Positions 16,736-25,996 of a stretch of DNA of 64,000 bases are shown piece after piece (the stretch's first letter is position 1; the number at the start of each line of letters is the position of its first letter). The notes under the pieces were generated by a model. The model saw only the letters and a list, made by a program, of their open reading frames with translations, was not told the DNA's origin and ran no database searches. Source of the stretch: Verrucomicrobiaceae bacterium (GTDB lineage Bacteria > Verrucomicrobiota > Verrucomicrobiia > Verrucomicrobiales > Verrucomicrobiaceae); the NCBI GenBank assembly GCA_015075365.1, contig JABTUN010000003.1, forward strand, positions 537,060-601,059, written 5' to 3'. Position numbers and translations under genes: made by a program.

Positions 16736-17338
16736 TCACCGCGCCTCCGCCGCCAGTTTCTCGATCCATTTGCCGAGGTCGGGCGGCTGGAAAGCGCGCA
16801 TGCGGCCGAGGAGCGTGGCGGGATCGGACTCGACGAGCACGCAGCGGGCGTGCTCGGGCTTTAGGAAGCCGGCGTGGCTCATGTGGTGGATGAAATCCAC
16901 CAGACCGTCAAAAAAGCCGCCCAGGTTCAAGAGGCCGACGGGTTTGTTGTGAAAGGCGAGTTGAAGCCAGGTGAGCGTCTCGAAAAGCTCGTCGAGTGTG
17001 CCAAAACCACCCGGCAGGGCGATGAAGCCGTCGCTGAGATCGACCATCATCTGCTTCCGCTCATGCATGCTGCGCACGACATGCAGCTCCGTGACGCCGC
17101 GATGCCCGAGCTCCTTTTCCAGCAGCGATTGCGGGATCACGCCGATCACCTCGCCACCCGCCGAGAGCGCGCCATCCGCCACCGCGCCCATGAGGCCGAC
17201 ATTCCCGCCTCCATAGACGACTCCAAGGCCCTGTTTCGCGAGGAAGGCACCCAGCTCATGCGCGGCGGCCTTGTGCGCGGGATCGTTTCCCGGATTGGAG
17301 CCGCAATAGACACAGATTCTTCGCAAGATGGAGGTCAT
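16736..17338 (-). CDS. LOG-family nucleotide phosphoribohydrolase
   Basis: The 200-residue Rossmann-fold protein carries the LOG signature PGGFGTLDE (about residues 109-117) and the preceding SMHERK motif (90-95). YGGGNVGLMGAVAD binds the phosphate. Characterised LOG proteins remove the base from nucleoside 5'-monophosphates (in plants, cytokinin ribosides); they are often misannotated as lysine decarboxylase. The bacterial substrate is unknown. Starts at 17347 or 17338 are possible; I use 17338 (MTSILRRICVYCGS). It reads toward the TolQ/ExbB gene on the same strand. Confidence 0.9.
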   Translation of the reverse strand: MTSILRRICVYCGSNPGNDPAHKAAAHELGAFLAKQGLGVVYGGGNVGLMGAVADGALSAGGEVIGVIPQSLLEKELGHRGVTELHVVRSMHERKQMMVDLSDGFIALPGGFGTLDELFETLTWLQLAFHNKPVGLLNLGGFFDGLVDFIHHMSHAGFLKPEHARCVLVESDPATLLGRMRAFQPPDLGKWIEKLAAEAR

Positions 17339-17416
17339 GACCGGCATGGGAGAGCGGAAAGTCCTCTTTGCAATCCGGGCGGGCCTAATCGAAGACTGAT
17401 TTCCCTTTTACCGACC

Positions 17417-17782
17417 ATGCGCGCCCGCATCATCAAAGATTTCCGTTTCGAAGCCGCCCAAACGCTGCCCAACCTGCCGTGCGACCACAAATGCACGAAG
17501 ATGCACGGCCACAGCTTCAAGGTGGAGATTGCCGTGGAGGGGGAGGTCAATCCCAAGATCGGCTGGGTCTATGACCACGCGGAGATTTCCAAGGCGATGA
17601 AGCCGATCATGGACCGCCTGGATCACAGCTATCTCAATGAGATCGAGGGCTTGGAGAACCCCACCATCGAGAACATGGCCGCCTGGCTGTGGCAGAAACT
17701 CGCCCCGCAACTGCCGGGGCTGGCGGAAATCGTGATTCATGAGACACCGAGCGCGCGCTGCGTGTTCCGCGGGGAGTTTTGA
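17417..17782 (+). CDS. queD: 6-carboxy-tetrahydropterin synthase (QueD) homologue with altered zinc ligand
   Basis: The 121-residue PTPS-fold enzyme has the usual QueD length. It has the catalytic cysteine context CDHKCTKMHGHSF, with two zinc histidines in HGH, as well as WVYDHAEI, RLDHSYLNEI and the C-terminal glutamate in HETPSARC. QueD makes 6-carboxy-tetrahydropterin from dihydroneopterin triphosphate for queuosine and 7-deazaguanine. The position that is normally the first zinc histidine (FEAAH in E. coli QueD) is Gln here (FEAAQ, codon caa). Activity or metal binding may differ, or it may belong to a paralogous subgroup. The next gene starts 40 bp downstream. Confidence 0.85.
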   Translation: MRARIIKDFRFEAAQTLPNLPCDHKCTKMHGHSFKVEIAVEGEVNPKIGWVYDHAEISKAMKPIMDRLDHSYLNEIEGLENPTIENMAAWLWQKLAPQLPGLAEIVIHETPSARCVFRGEF

Positions 17783-17822
17783 CCACTGGCAAAAACGGGC
17801 TGCTTCGACTAGAATCTGCGCC

Positions 17823-20800
17823 ATGCGCTGGTTCCGGACGCTTGGGCTCTTTTTTCTGCTGATTTCTCCCCTGCGGGCGGAGTTTGAGACGATTTGGTCG
17901 CTGGGCGTGTGGGACGGCGATCCGACGGGCGAGTACGGCCCCTCGAACTGGTCTCAAAACGCGGCGCCGGGCAGCGCGACGGCGAAGGACAATGATTTTT
18001 ACTTCGCGGGCACCTACGCCGCGCCCATCGGCACGGTGGCAGGCGAGCCGCCGGCGAACCTGGAGGAGTCGCTCAACGAGTATGACCACACGCTGCGGCT
18101 CCATTTTCACCTGAGCCCCGCGCAGGCCACCAGCACGGCGCGCATGCGGCTGAACCTGCATCAGGTGTGGGGCGGCTGGCAGAAGATGCCGGAGGACGTG
18201 CAGGGCGAGGGCTACGGCACGCATGGGATCGAGGTGCGCTGGAATGGCGTGCTGCTGAAAACGGTCACGCACACGCGCGCGGACACGCTCGTTGTCGAGG
18301 TGGATGCAGGGGTCTTCACTCCCGTGGCCGGAGCGAACACGCTCCAGATCCGCCGCGTGCCGGCTCCTGCGGGCTGGTTCTTTCTGGACGCGCTGTCGCT
18401 GGAGCTTGATCCGCTGGCCACCCAGGACATCGACGGTGATGGATTGCCGCGCTGGTGGGAGCTGGATCATGGCTTCAGCGACACCGTTGCCAGCGCGGCG
18501 CAGGACGCGGACAGCGACGGGCGCACGAACGGCCAGGAATTCGCCACAGGCACGAATCCGCTCCAAAAGGACACAGATGGCGATGGTTTGGACGATGGTG
18601 CGGAATTCGCGGCGGGCACGAATCCGCTGAACGCGGACACGGATGGTGATTCGCTGCCGGATGGGGTGGAAACGGCCTCCAGCCCGTTGTTGGCGGACAC
18701 GGACGGAGATGGCGCGGGCGACGCGTGGGAACTGCGCACGGGTTACCTGGCTGCCTCGCCCGCGAGCACGCCTCCGCCGCAAAGTGGCGTCATCGGGGTC
18801 AATTTTGTGATGGAGTTGAATCCGGAGAACACGCTGGCCTCTCATGAAGTGACCGGACTGGTGCCGCAGCGGCGCTGGAACAACACCTGGCCGCTCACGA
18901 GCTGGCGAAACGCCACGGGCGGCCATGCGGACATCGTTTCCCCGGCCGCGGATGTCCTGGTGGACAGCGCGGGCAACGCGACGGCGGTGACGCTGCTGTG
19001 GAATTTCCCCGGCAGCGCGTGGGCGGGCGGCCAGGGCGGCGGATCGACGAAGAAGCTGCTCGACGGTTACCTCAATGTGAATTCGGACACGCCGGGCAGC
19101 GTGACGCTGGGTGGCATTTCATTTCCGGCCTATGACGTGCTCGTGTATGTGGGCGGCTCCTACGACGGCGCGGTGGGCCGGGTGCGCCTGAACGACCAGC
19201 CTGCCTCGGACGCGTGGTTCCTGAGCGCCAGCACGCCGCCGCAGGGGGAGCTGGTCGAACTGATGAAATCGGACGCGGCAAGGCCCTGGCGCGCGAATGT
19301 GATCCGCTTTCGCAACGTGACCGGCGGGAGCGTGAATGTGAAGCTGCTGCGCTCAAGCTGGCATGAAGTGGGCCTGCACGGCATCCAGATCGTGGACAGC
19401 ACGCTGGACAGCGATGGTGATGGCATGCCGGACGCCTACGAGTGGCAGCATGGCTTCAAAACACTCGTCGCCGACGCGGCGCAGGACGCGGACAGTGATG
19501 GCCTGACGAACCTGGCCGAAATGAGCACGCAGACGAACCCGCGCGTGGCGGACACGGACGGTGACGGGCTGCTGGATGGCTCGGAGACGCTTTCCAACCC
19601 GCTGTTGGCCGATACGGACGGCGATGGATTGACCGACGGCGAGGAGGCGGCGCTGAAACCGGCGGCGACGCGGCCCTTTGATCCTGACAGTGATGATGAT
19701 GGTCTCACGGATCTCGAGGAAGCCCGGGGCTGGACCGATCCTCTCGTGGCGCAGGATCTGATGCCCTTGATCAACACTCTGCCCCGCACCTTGGATTGGA
19801 ATGTGGAGAATGTGCAGGTCGTGTGGGACCATGAGCGCGGCGGTGTGAGCGACCAGAGCTGGGGCGACCATTCGTTGATGAACTTCCAGATCGTGAACCC
19901 GGTCAACGCGGGGAGTGATGCCTTCAACATCGGCCTGCGGGTGAAGTCGGGGCGCGTGACGCATTTTTTCTATTCGAGCCATGTCGGAGCCTTCAGCCAT
20001 CCGGACAACGACGGCTGGGACATCTGGGAGGCGGACTGGCAGGCCTATCCGGCTGATTTAAGGGCGGCGCTGGGATTCAGCGGGCATGGTGCGTTCGACA
20101 TCAGCGACCGGCTGCGTTTCCGCGTGCAGGGCAGCAGCGCGGGCGACCGGACCGCATGGACCTTTACCTTCTCTCTCACCAACCAGGACACGGGGCAGAC
20201 GGTGGTGACCCGTACTTTTGCCAACTGCGCGCTGGCGCAGTCCGCGCATGACAATCTGGTGACGTGGCAGGATCGCGGTGATCCGGCGCGGGAGAACCAG
20301 CTCGAAATGTGGCAGCACGACGGCGTGCGGGTTTATATCCACGGCATTGCGCTGGAGAACACGCCCGCCTTTGCGGCGCACAAGGACACGGACGAGGACG
20401 GCATCCCGGACGCGTGGGAGGACGCGCACGGTCTGAACAAGAACAGTGCTGCCGATGGCGCGCTGGATGGCGACGCGGATGGACTCAGCAACGTGCGCGA
20501 GTTTCTGGCGGGCACGCTGCCGAATGATGCTGACAGCGATGACGACTCGGCCAAAGACGGTCTCGAAGTCGATGCGGGGAGCAATCCGCTGCTGGCGGCG
20601 AGCCTGCCGCCATTTTACCGCGGGCTGCCGGCAGGAGTGAACGGCGAGGATTTGAACGGAAACGGCATGTCGGACGCCTGGGAGCAGTGGATCGGGAATT
20701 TCGGGCTCAACGCGCTGCAAGACGATGATGGCGATGGCATGATGAACGGCGCGGAGGCGCTTGCGGGCACGAACCCGCATGATTCGCGCTCCCGGCTGTG

Positions 20801-22802
20801 GAGCGAGGCGCATTCCTCAGGCGGCAGCCTGACGCTGCGCTGGCCGGTGCTGCCGTGGAAGCGGCATCGCGTGTTTCAGAGCACGAATTTGTCCTCGTGG
20901 AGTCTCGCAGGCGGAAGTCCGTCGGTCTCCGGAGATGCCTATGAGCAGTCGTTTGCGCTGGGGGGAGTGCCGCTGTTTTACCAGGCCGTGGTGGACAATC
21001 TCGACGCGGATGGCGATGGCGTGAGCGACTGGACGGAGGCGCTGGTGCTCGGCACTGCGGCAAATGCGGCGCACAGCACGCGCAGCGCGGCCAGCATCGA
21101 CGTGAATGGCGATGGTGCGCCTGAATCGAGCGTGAGCGGTGATTACGTAACGATGCTGGAGCAACTGCAAGGCACCCAGGCGGCGGGTGGATTCGCCGGA
21201 GGTGCCGGTGGAGGCATCTCAAGAGCGCAGGCGGCGCGTTTCCTCATGCAGGCGGCTTTTGGGCCGACTCCGGAGGACATCCAGCGCGTGCAGAGCCTTG
21301 GCTACGATGCGTGGATCACGGAGCAGACGGGACTGCCGATGACGAGGCACTCGGACTACATCCAGAAAATCTTCGCGGACATGACAACGCAGCGTGGCAG
21401 CACGGCTTACAGCCGGGGCGGCGGTGACAGCGATCCATTTCTGTTCGGTAACAACATGCAGACAGCTTTCGCGCGCGCCGCGATCCAGGGAAATGACCAG
21501 CTCAGGCAGCGTGTGGCCTTTGCGCTGAGCCAGATCCTTGTGGCATCCCGCCGTGATGCGAACCTGGAAAACCGCTGCCTGGGCATGGCGGACTTTTACG
21601 ACATCTTCGTGCGCCATGCCTTTGGCAGCTATGAGGACATCCTCATGGAGGTGACGATGCACCCGGTGATGGGCCGCTATTTGAGCCATGTGGGCAATCA
21701 GAAGGCTGATCCGACGATCAACCGCTATCCTGACGAAAACTACGCACGCGAGATCATGCAGCTCTTCACCGTGGGCCTGTGGCAGTTGAATCCAGACGGG
21801 ACGCGCGTGCTCACGGGCGGCGAGCCGGTGCCAACCTATTCAAACACGGAGATCACCCAGCTTGCTCGCGTGATGACGGGCTTCTGGTTCGGCGGGGACC
21901 ACTGGGGCGGCGGCGGATGGACGGAGCAGGACTACGCCACGCCAATGAGCTTGCATCCGGAGCGTCACGACTTTGGCGCGAAGACGCTGCTGGGAGGTTT
22001 TGTGATCCCCGCGCGCGCCGCGACGCTGGAGAACGCGCAGCGCGATGTGCGGGACGCGGTGCATCATTTGTTCATGCATCCGAACACGCCTGTGTTCATC
22101 GGGAAGCAGCTCATCCAGTTCCTCGTGACGGACAATCCGAGTCCGGGCTATGTGCAGCGCGTGGGCGCGGTCTTTGCTGACAACGGCAGCGGCGTCCGCG
22201 GTGATCTGGGCGCGGTGGTCCGCGCGATCTTGCTGGATGCCGAGGCGCGCGGTCCTGTCGGCGCGCAACCGGCCGGTTTTGGCCGGCTGAAGGAGCCTGT
22301 CATCCGCACCATCGCGATGGCGCGCGTGCTGGGCATGAAACAGGTGCCGGACCTGCTGTGGTGGGACTGGGGTGATTTCTTTAACGAGAGCCGCCAGGCG
22401 CCGACAAACTCGCCCAGCGTCTTCAACTTCTACCGCCCGGAGTATCGCGCGCCCGGCCTGCCCACGCAGAACAACCTGGCGACGCCCGTCTTCCAGATCA
22501 CGGACAGCTACAGCAGCATCAGCTTCCCGAACCGCCTCTGGCGCATGCTGGAGGAGGGCTTCAGCCTGTGGGACCAGTATCGTTTCCCGCTGGGCATGGC
22601 GCGTGAGACGGCACTGGCATCGTCGCCGGAGCGGCTGATGGATCATTTCAACCTGCTCTTTTGCGCCGGCCAGATGCGCGCGAGCACGCGCAGCCTCATC
22701 CTCGACGCGTTGAGCCAAATCCCCGCCGACCAGACCGCCGCGCGCGTGCGCGTCGCCGCCTACCTCGCGCTGACCTGTCCCGAAGGGGCCGTGATGCGGT
22801 GA
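17823..22802 (+). CDS. Giant secreted TSP3-repeat protein with C-terminal DUF1800 domain
   Basis: The ATG at 17823 gives 1659 residues with a signal peptide (MRWFRTLGLFFLLISPLRA). Thrombospondin type 3-like calcium-binding repeats (DTDGDGLxD pattern, with GTNPL) lie in three blocks at about residues 200-305, 525-640 and 855-950. Beta-rich carbohydrate-binding-like segments separate them. Residues about 1130-1655 are a DUF1800 domain (AARFLMQAAFGPTPEDIQ; REIMQLFTVGLWQLNPDG; GNLLxQF-type core). DUF1800 is typically encoded just before a DUF1501 protein in Planctomycetes and Verrucomicrobia, as here; function is unknown but export and surface location are likely. An in-frame start at 17739 overlaps queD and is rejected. 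Confidence 0.9.
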   Translation: MRWFRTLGLFFLLISPLRAEFETIWSLGVWDGDPTGEYGPSNWSQNAAPGSATAKDNDFYFAGTYAAPIGTVAGEPPANLEESLNEYDHTLRLHFHLSPAQATSTARMRLNLHQVWGGWQKMPEDVQGEGYGTHGIEVRWNGVLLKTVTHTRADTLVVEVDAGVFTPVAGANTLQIRRVPAPAGWFFLDALSLELDPLATQDIDGDGLPRWWELDHGFSDTVASAAQDADSDGRTNGQEFATGTNPLQKDTDGDGLDDGAEFAAGTNPLNADTDGDSLPDGVETASSPLLADTDGDGAGDAWELRTGYLAASPASTPPPQSGVIGVNFVMELNPENTLASHEVTGLVPQRRWNNTWPLTSWRNATGGHADIVSPAADVLVDSAGNATAVTLLWNFPGSAWAGGQGGGSTKKLLDGYLNVNSDTPGSVTLGGISFPAYDVLVYVGGSYDGAVGRVRLNDQPASDAWFLSASTPPQGELVELMKSDAARPWRANVIRFRNVTGGSVNVKLLRSSWHEVGLHGIQIVDSTLDSDGDGMPDAYEWQHGFKTLVADAAQDADSDGLTNLAEMSTQTNPRVADTDGDGLLDGSETLSNPLLADTDGDGLTDGEEAALKPAATRPFDPDSDDDGLTDLEEARGWTDPLVAQDLMPLINTLPRTLDWNVENVQVVWDHERGGVSDQSWGDHSLMNFQIVNPVNAGSDAFNIGLRVKSGRVTHFFYSSHVGAFSHPDNDGWDIWEADWQAYPADLRAALGFSGHGAFDISDRLRFRVQGSSAGDRTAWTFTFSLTNQDTGQTVVTRTFANCALAQSAHDNLVTWQDRGDPARENQLEMWQHDGVRVYIHGIALENTPAFAAHKDTDEDGIPDAWEDAHGLNKNSAADGALDGDADGLSNVREFLAGTLPNDADSDDDSAKDGLEVDAGSNPLLAASLPPFYRGLPAGVNGEDLNGNGMSDAWEQWIGNFGLNALQDDDGDGMMNGAEALAGTNPHDSRSRLWSEAHSSGGSLTLRWPVLPWKRHRVFQSTNLSSWSLAGGSPSVSGDAYEQSFALGGVPLFYQAVVDNLDADGDGVSDWTEALVLGTAANAAHSTRSAASIDVNGDGAPESSVSGDYVTMLEQLQGTQAAGGFAGGAGGGISRAQAARFLMQAAFGPTPEDIQRVQSLGYDAWITEQTGLPMTRHSDYIQKIFADMTTQRGSTAYSRGGGDSDPFLFGNNMQTAFARAAIQGNDQLRQRVAFALSQILVASRRDANLENRCLGMADFYDIFVRHAFGSYEDILMEVTMHPVMGRYLSHVGNQKADPTINRYPDENYAREIMQLFTVGLWQLNPDGTRVLTGGEPVPTYSNTEITQLARVMTGFWFGGDHWGGGGWTEQDYATPMSLHPERHDFGAKTLLGGFVIPARAATLENAQRDVRDAVHHLFMHPNTPVFIGKQLIQFLVTDNPSPGYVQRVGAVFADNGSGVRGDLGAVVRAILLDAEARGPVGAQPAGFGRLKEPVIRTIAMARVLGMKQVPDLLWWDWGDFFNESRQAPTNSPSVFNFYRPEYRAPGLPTQNNLATPVFQITDSYSSISFPNRLWRMLEEGFSLWDQYRFPLGMARETALASSPERLMDHFNLLFCAGQMRASTRSLILDALSQIPADQTAARVRVAAYLALTCPEGAVMR

Positions 22803-22822
22803 AACACTCTTTTAAGGTCACC

Positions 22823-24262
22823 ATGAATCCTTCCACCCGTCGCCAATTCATTGAACGCTCCGCCTGCGCGGCGATGAGCAGCGTTCCGGTGCTGAACACG
22901 CTGCTCAACCTGCAACTGGCGGGCCGCACGGCGGCACAGCAGGCGCCGACGGATCATCGCACGCTTGTGTGCATCTTTTTGAACGGCGGCATGGACTCCT
23001 TCAACTGGCTGGTGCCGCGTGACACCGCACGGCACGCGGTTTACACGGCAACCCGTGGCAATCTGGCGCTGACCACAGGGCAGTTGCTCAATCTCGATCA
23101 AGACGGCGGCGACGGCCAGCTCTACGGCATGCATCCGAGCTGTGCGGGGATGCAGGCGATGTTCAACGGCACGGGAAACTTTGCCGGGAAGCGGCGCGCG
23201 GCCGTTTTGACGAACGTGGGCACGCTGATCCAGCCGGTGACGAAGGCGCAGTATCTGGCGGAGAGCGTGCCGCTGCCGCGCGCGCTCTATTCGCACAGCG
23301 ACCAGATCGACCAGTGGCAGACCTCCGTGCCGCAGGGCATGACGCAGCTCAGCGGCTGGGCCGGGCGCACGGCGGACGTGCTGCACAGCACGGTGAATGA
23401 GAACAGCATCGCCATGAACATCTCCCTGGCCGGCAACAGCCTGTGGCAGGTGGGCAACGCCACGACGCAGTTCGTGGCGACGGAAAGCGGCGCGCTGACT
23501 TTCACAGGAAGCGCCATCAGCGATCCGCTGCATCCCATGAGGCTCAAAAACAGCGCGCACCGCAGCATCATCCAGCAAAACTACGCGAACCTGATGCAGC
23601 AGAGCTATGGCCAGCTCACGAAGAGCAGCATCGAGCTGCAAGAGTTCTTCCTGACGCAGTACAACAGCTACAATGACGCGCCGGTGGCCTCCCTCTTCCC
23701 GGGGGACAACTACATCGCGCAGCAGTTCCGCGCGGCGCTGCGCATGATCGCGCTGCGTCCGGCGCTGGGACTGCACCGGCAGACGATTTTCATCCAGTTC
23801 GGCGGCTGGGATCATCATGGAGAGCTGCTGGAGGCGCAGGCGGAGATGCTCACGATGCTGGACGAGGCGCTGAGCGGATTTCAACGCGCGCTGGAGCAGT
23901 TGAGCCTGCAGGACGGCGTCATCACCTTCAGCGCGTCAGACTTTGCCCGCACGCTGCGCAGCAACGGGCAGGGGACGGACCACGCCTGGGGCGGAAATGC
24001 CTTCATGATGGGCGGTCCGGTGCAAGGCGGGCGTGTTTTCGGCACCTTCCCGGATCTGGCGCTCGAAAGCAGCGACGACACCGGCTACGGCGGCCGTCTG
24101 ATCCCGACAACGAGCGTGGACTCGTACTTCGCGGAGTTGCTGCGCTGGTTTGGCGTGCCGGCGGGCAGCATGAGCACGGTGCTGCCAAACATCGGCAATT
24201 TCTACGACGTGAATTCGTCGAGCCTGCCGATCGGATTCTTGAGGCCGGGAACGTGGATGTGA
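22823..24262 (+). CDS. DUF1501 secreted protein, DUF1800 partner
   Basis: The 479-residue protein starts MNPSTRRQFIERSACAAMSS, a Tat-type signal (RRxF followed by a hydrophobic stretch). Family hallmarks are CIFLNGGMDSFNWLVPRD near the N terminus, SDQIDQWQTS, QFGGWDHHGE and the C-terminal DHAWGGNAFMMGGPV. DUF1501 proteins are related to the alkaline-phosphatase/sulfatase fold, and metal-binding Asp/His residues appear conserved. It begins 20 bp after the DUF1800 gene, so the two are one transcription unit. Folding before Tat export suggests a metal cofactor. The substrate is unknown. Confidence 0.9.
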   Translation: MNPSTRRQFIERSACAAMSSVPVLNTLLNLQLAGRTAAQQAPTDHRTLVCIFLNGGMDSFNWLVPRDTARHAVYTATRGNLALTTGQLLNLDQDGGDGQLYGMHPSCAGMQAMFNGTGNFAGKRRAAVLTNVGTLIQPVTKAQYLAESVPLPRALYSHSDQIDQWQTSVPQGMTQLSGWAGRTADVLHSTVNENSIAMNISLAGNSLWQVGNATTQFVATESGALTFTGSAISDPLHPMRLKNSAHRSIIQQNYANLMQQSYGQLTKSSIELQEFFLTQYNSYNDAPVASLFPGDNYIAQQFRAALRMIALRPALGLHRQTIFIQFGGWDHHGELLEAQAEMLTMLDEALSGFQRALEQLSLQDGVITFSASDFARTLRSNGQGTDHAWGGNAFMMGGPVQGGRVFGTFPDLALESSDDTGYGGRLIPTTSVDSYFAELLRWFGVPAGSMSTVLPNIGNFYDVNSSSLPIGFLRPGTWM

Positions 24263-24283
24263 AAAATTTCGCTTGGGAACAAC

Positions 24284-24886
24284 ATGCCGAATGAACCGCC
24301 AACAAAGAAGCTGTTGTGGGGTATCGTGATTGGGTTCGTCCTAATAGGCATCCAATGGCAGGTCTTCAAAGAGTTGGCGTTGACACAAATGGTTGCCGGT
24401 AAGAGCGAAAGGAATGATCTGGAAACTCTTGTCGAACGCGTGGACAGACTAGCGAACGTGATTGCCCAATTGCCGCCACCAAGGAAGACGGCTGCTGAGG
24501 AAATACTGCTGGCTTACTCATCAAGCTCCACACGCCAGGAAGATGACCTGCATGCTATGGCGCATGTGTTTTCAAATCTGCGGCTGCTGGTGAAGGGCGA
24601 CGCGCCGTTTCGCATGGGGGCGAATGAGGAGTTCGCCGCGGCCTTGCTGGGGAAGAATGCGGCGAAGGAGGTTTTCCTTTCCACACCGCATGCCTGCCTG
24701 AATGAAAAAGGCCAGATTATCGACCGCTGGGGCTCGGCGCTGTTTTTTCATGTGCGCGATGCCCAACGCATCGACATCCGCAGCGCCGGCCCGGACCGCG
24801 TGATGTGGACGGCGGATGATCTGCACCGCACGCACGAGGGGGAGTTCGTGCGTGGCGAAAAGCTGCCGGAACCGCGGCATCCGTAG
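24284..24886 (+). CDS. Membrane-anchored protein of unknown function
   Basis: The 200-residue protein has one N-terminal membrane helix (LLWGIVIGFVLIGIQWQVF), a helical segment and a C-terminal domain (NEKGQIIDRWGSALFFHV, RSAGPDRVMWTADD) of a type I have seen after DUF1501-like genes and in pseudopilin-like proteins of this phylum. It follows the DUF1501 gene by 22 bp and may belong to that operon. The first ~280 bp are visibly more AT-rich and use rarer codons than the 3' half, so the gene looks mosaic. No function can be assigned. Confidence 0.7.
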   Translation: MPNEPPTKKLLWGIVIGFVLIGIQWQVFKELALTQMVAGKSERNDLETLVERVDRLANVIAQLPPPRKTAAEEILLAYSSSSTRQEDDLHAMAHVFSNLRLLVKGDAPFRMGANEEFAAALLGKNAAKEVFLSTPHACLNEKGQIIDRWGSALFFHVRDAQRIDIRSAGPDRVMWTADDLHRTHEGEFVRGEKLPEPRHP

Positions 24887-24975
24887 GCGCGTTCGCCAGT
24901 TTGCGATCTTTTGCGATGCGCCGGGCCGGGGCCTGATATGCGCGGCATTTGCGCGTCGGCTGGCTTGGCTTTCGA

Positions 24976-25461
24976 TCACAGCGGTGACTTTGTCGTTCGG
25001 GTGGCAACTCCGAGCATCCGGCGCAGCCGGGCCGCGAGGCGTTTCTCGTGTTTTTTCGCCAGATCGTGCTCCCACAGGCGCAGGACGCGCCAGTCTGCCT
25101 GGCGGAGGCTGCGGGTGACGGCGGCATCGCGGGCCTGGTTTCGGGCGATTTTGGCGTCCCAGAATGTTTGGCGGGACTGCGGACGCCGGAAGTGCCGGGG
25201 GCAGCCATGCCAGAAGCAGCCGTCCACAAACACGGCCAGCTTTTCACGCCGGAACACAAAGTCCGGGCGCACCCGGGCGCGCGTGGTCGCCCGGGTGTCG
25301 GGCGGGGAGGCAGGCAGGGGCAGGGAGACCTGCCGCCGCCAGCCGGTGATGCCGTGTGCGCGAAACACGGCGGCCAGCCGCTGCTCCGTGTCCTTGTTGC
25401 CATGGGAACGGATGCGGCTCATCACCTCGCTGCGTTTGGCTTTGGAAAAGACATCGGGCAT
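24976..25461 (-). CDS. vsr: Very-short-patch-repair (Vsr) endonuclease, no cognate methylase nearby
   Basis: The 161-residue nuclease nicks 5' to the T of G:T mismatches produced by deamination of 5-methylcytosine. Diagnostic segments are DVFSKAKRSEVMSRIRSHGNK at the N terminus, RPDFVF (catalytic Asp67), VDGCFWHGCP and the C-terminal WRVLRLWEHDLAKK. The start at 25461 (MPDVF) matches the family; an upstream extension to 25731 overlaps the next gene antisense. Vsr is normally encoded beside a C5-cytosine methyltransferase such as Dcm; none is visible in this window, so it is orphan here. About a dozen extra residues precede RPDFVF. Confidence 0.93.
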   Translation of the reverse strand: MPDVFSKAKRSEVMSRIRSHGNKDTEQRLAAVFRAHGITGWRRQVSLPLPASPPDTRATTRARVRPDFVFRREKLAVFVDGCFWHGCPRHFRRPQSRQTFWDAKIARNQARDAAVTRSLRQADWRVLRLWEHDLAKKHEKRLAARLRRMLGVATRTTKSPL

Positions 25462-25588
25462 GGAAGGACCTGGCGCGGGATCGCGCGAAAAGCAAAGGGT
25501 GGCAGGGAGTTGGTGTGCGTGCCCGCTGCGCCAGTTGATTGATTTTTTCATGCCAGACACGGCGTCAAGGAGTGGTATTCTGACCTGC

Positions 25589-25990
25589 ATGCCCAGCCTC
25601 CATTCCTTTGTCCTCCGCTTCCTCCTGCCCGTGACCTGTCTGGCGCTGGCGCAGTGCTCCGGCTCCCGCGCGACCTCCGTAGCGCCCGCGCCCAAGGTCG
25701 AGTGGTACATCGCCACGAAAGAGCCGCTCACCTATTGCCCGACGGGTCACAAGCTGCCCGTGCCGGACACGGCTGCCGCGCGCGGCGCGGAGTACATCTA
25801 TTTGGCGGACCGCACCACACGCTTCCACATTCCGCCCGGCTGCATGGCCCATCGGCGCGAGGCGCTGGCCCTGCGGGAGGACTCGAAGTCGGTCGCGGGC
25901 AAATTCCTGACGAGCACGGAGAACACGATCTCGTGGGTGGGGCGGAAGCTGGGCGGCGCGGTCGCCGCGCCTTTCCAACTGCTGCGCTAG
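25589..25990 (+). CDS. Putative lipoprotein of unknown function
   Basis: The 133-residue protein starts MPSLHSFVLRFLLPVTCLALAQCSG, a lipoprotein-type signal ending in Cys. The Gln just before the cysteine is unusual for the lipobox. The mature part contains EWYIATKEPLTYCPTGHKLP and ends in a glycine-rich amphipathic tail (VGRKLGGAVAAPFQLL). I do not recognise the family. It ends 6 bp before the convergent uxaC stop. Start 25589 is chosen for the signal peptide; the longer in-frame reading overlaps vsr. Confidence 0.65.
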   Translation: MPSLHSFVLRFLLPVTCLALAQCSGSRATSVAPAPKVEWYIATKEPLTYCPTGHKLPVPDTAAARGAEYIYLADRTTRFHIPPGCMAHRREALALREDSKSVAGKFLTSTENTISWVGRKLGGAVAAPFQLLR

Positions 25991-25996
25991 CCCGTT

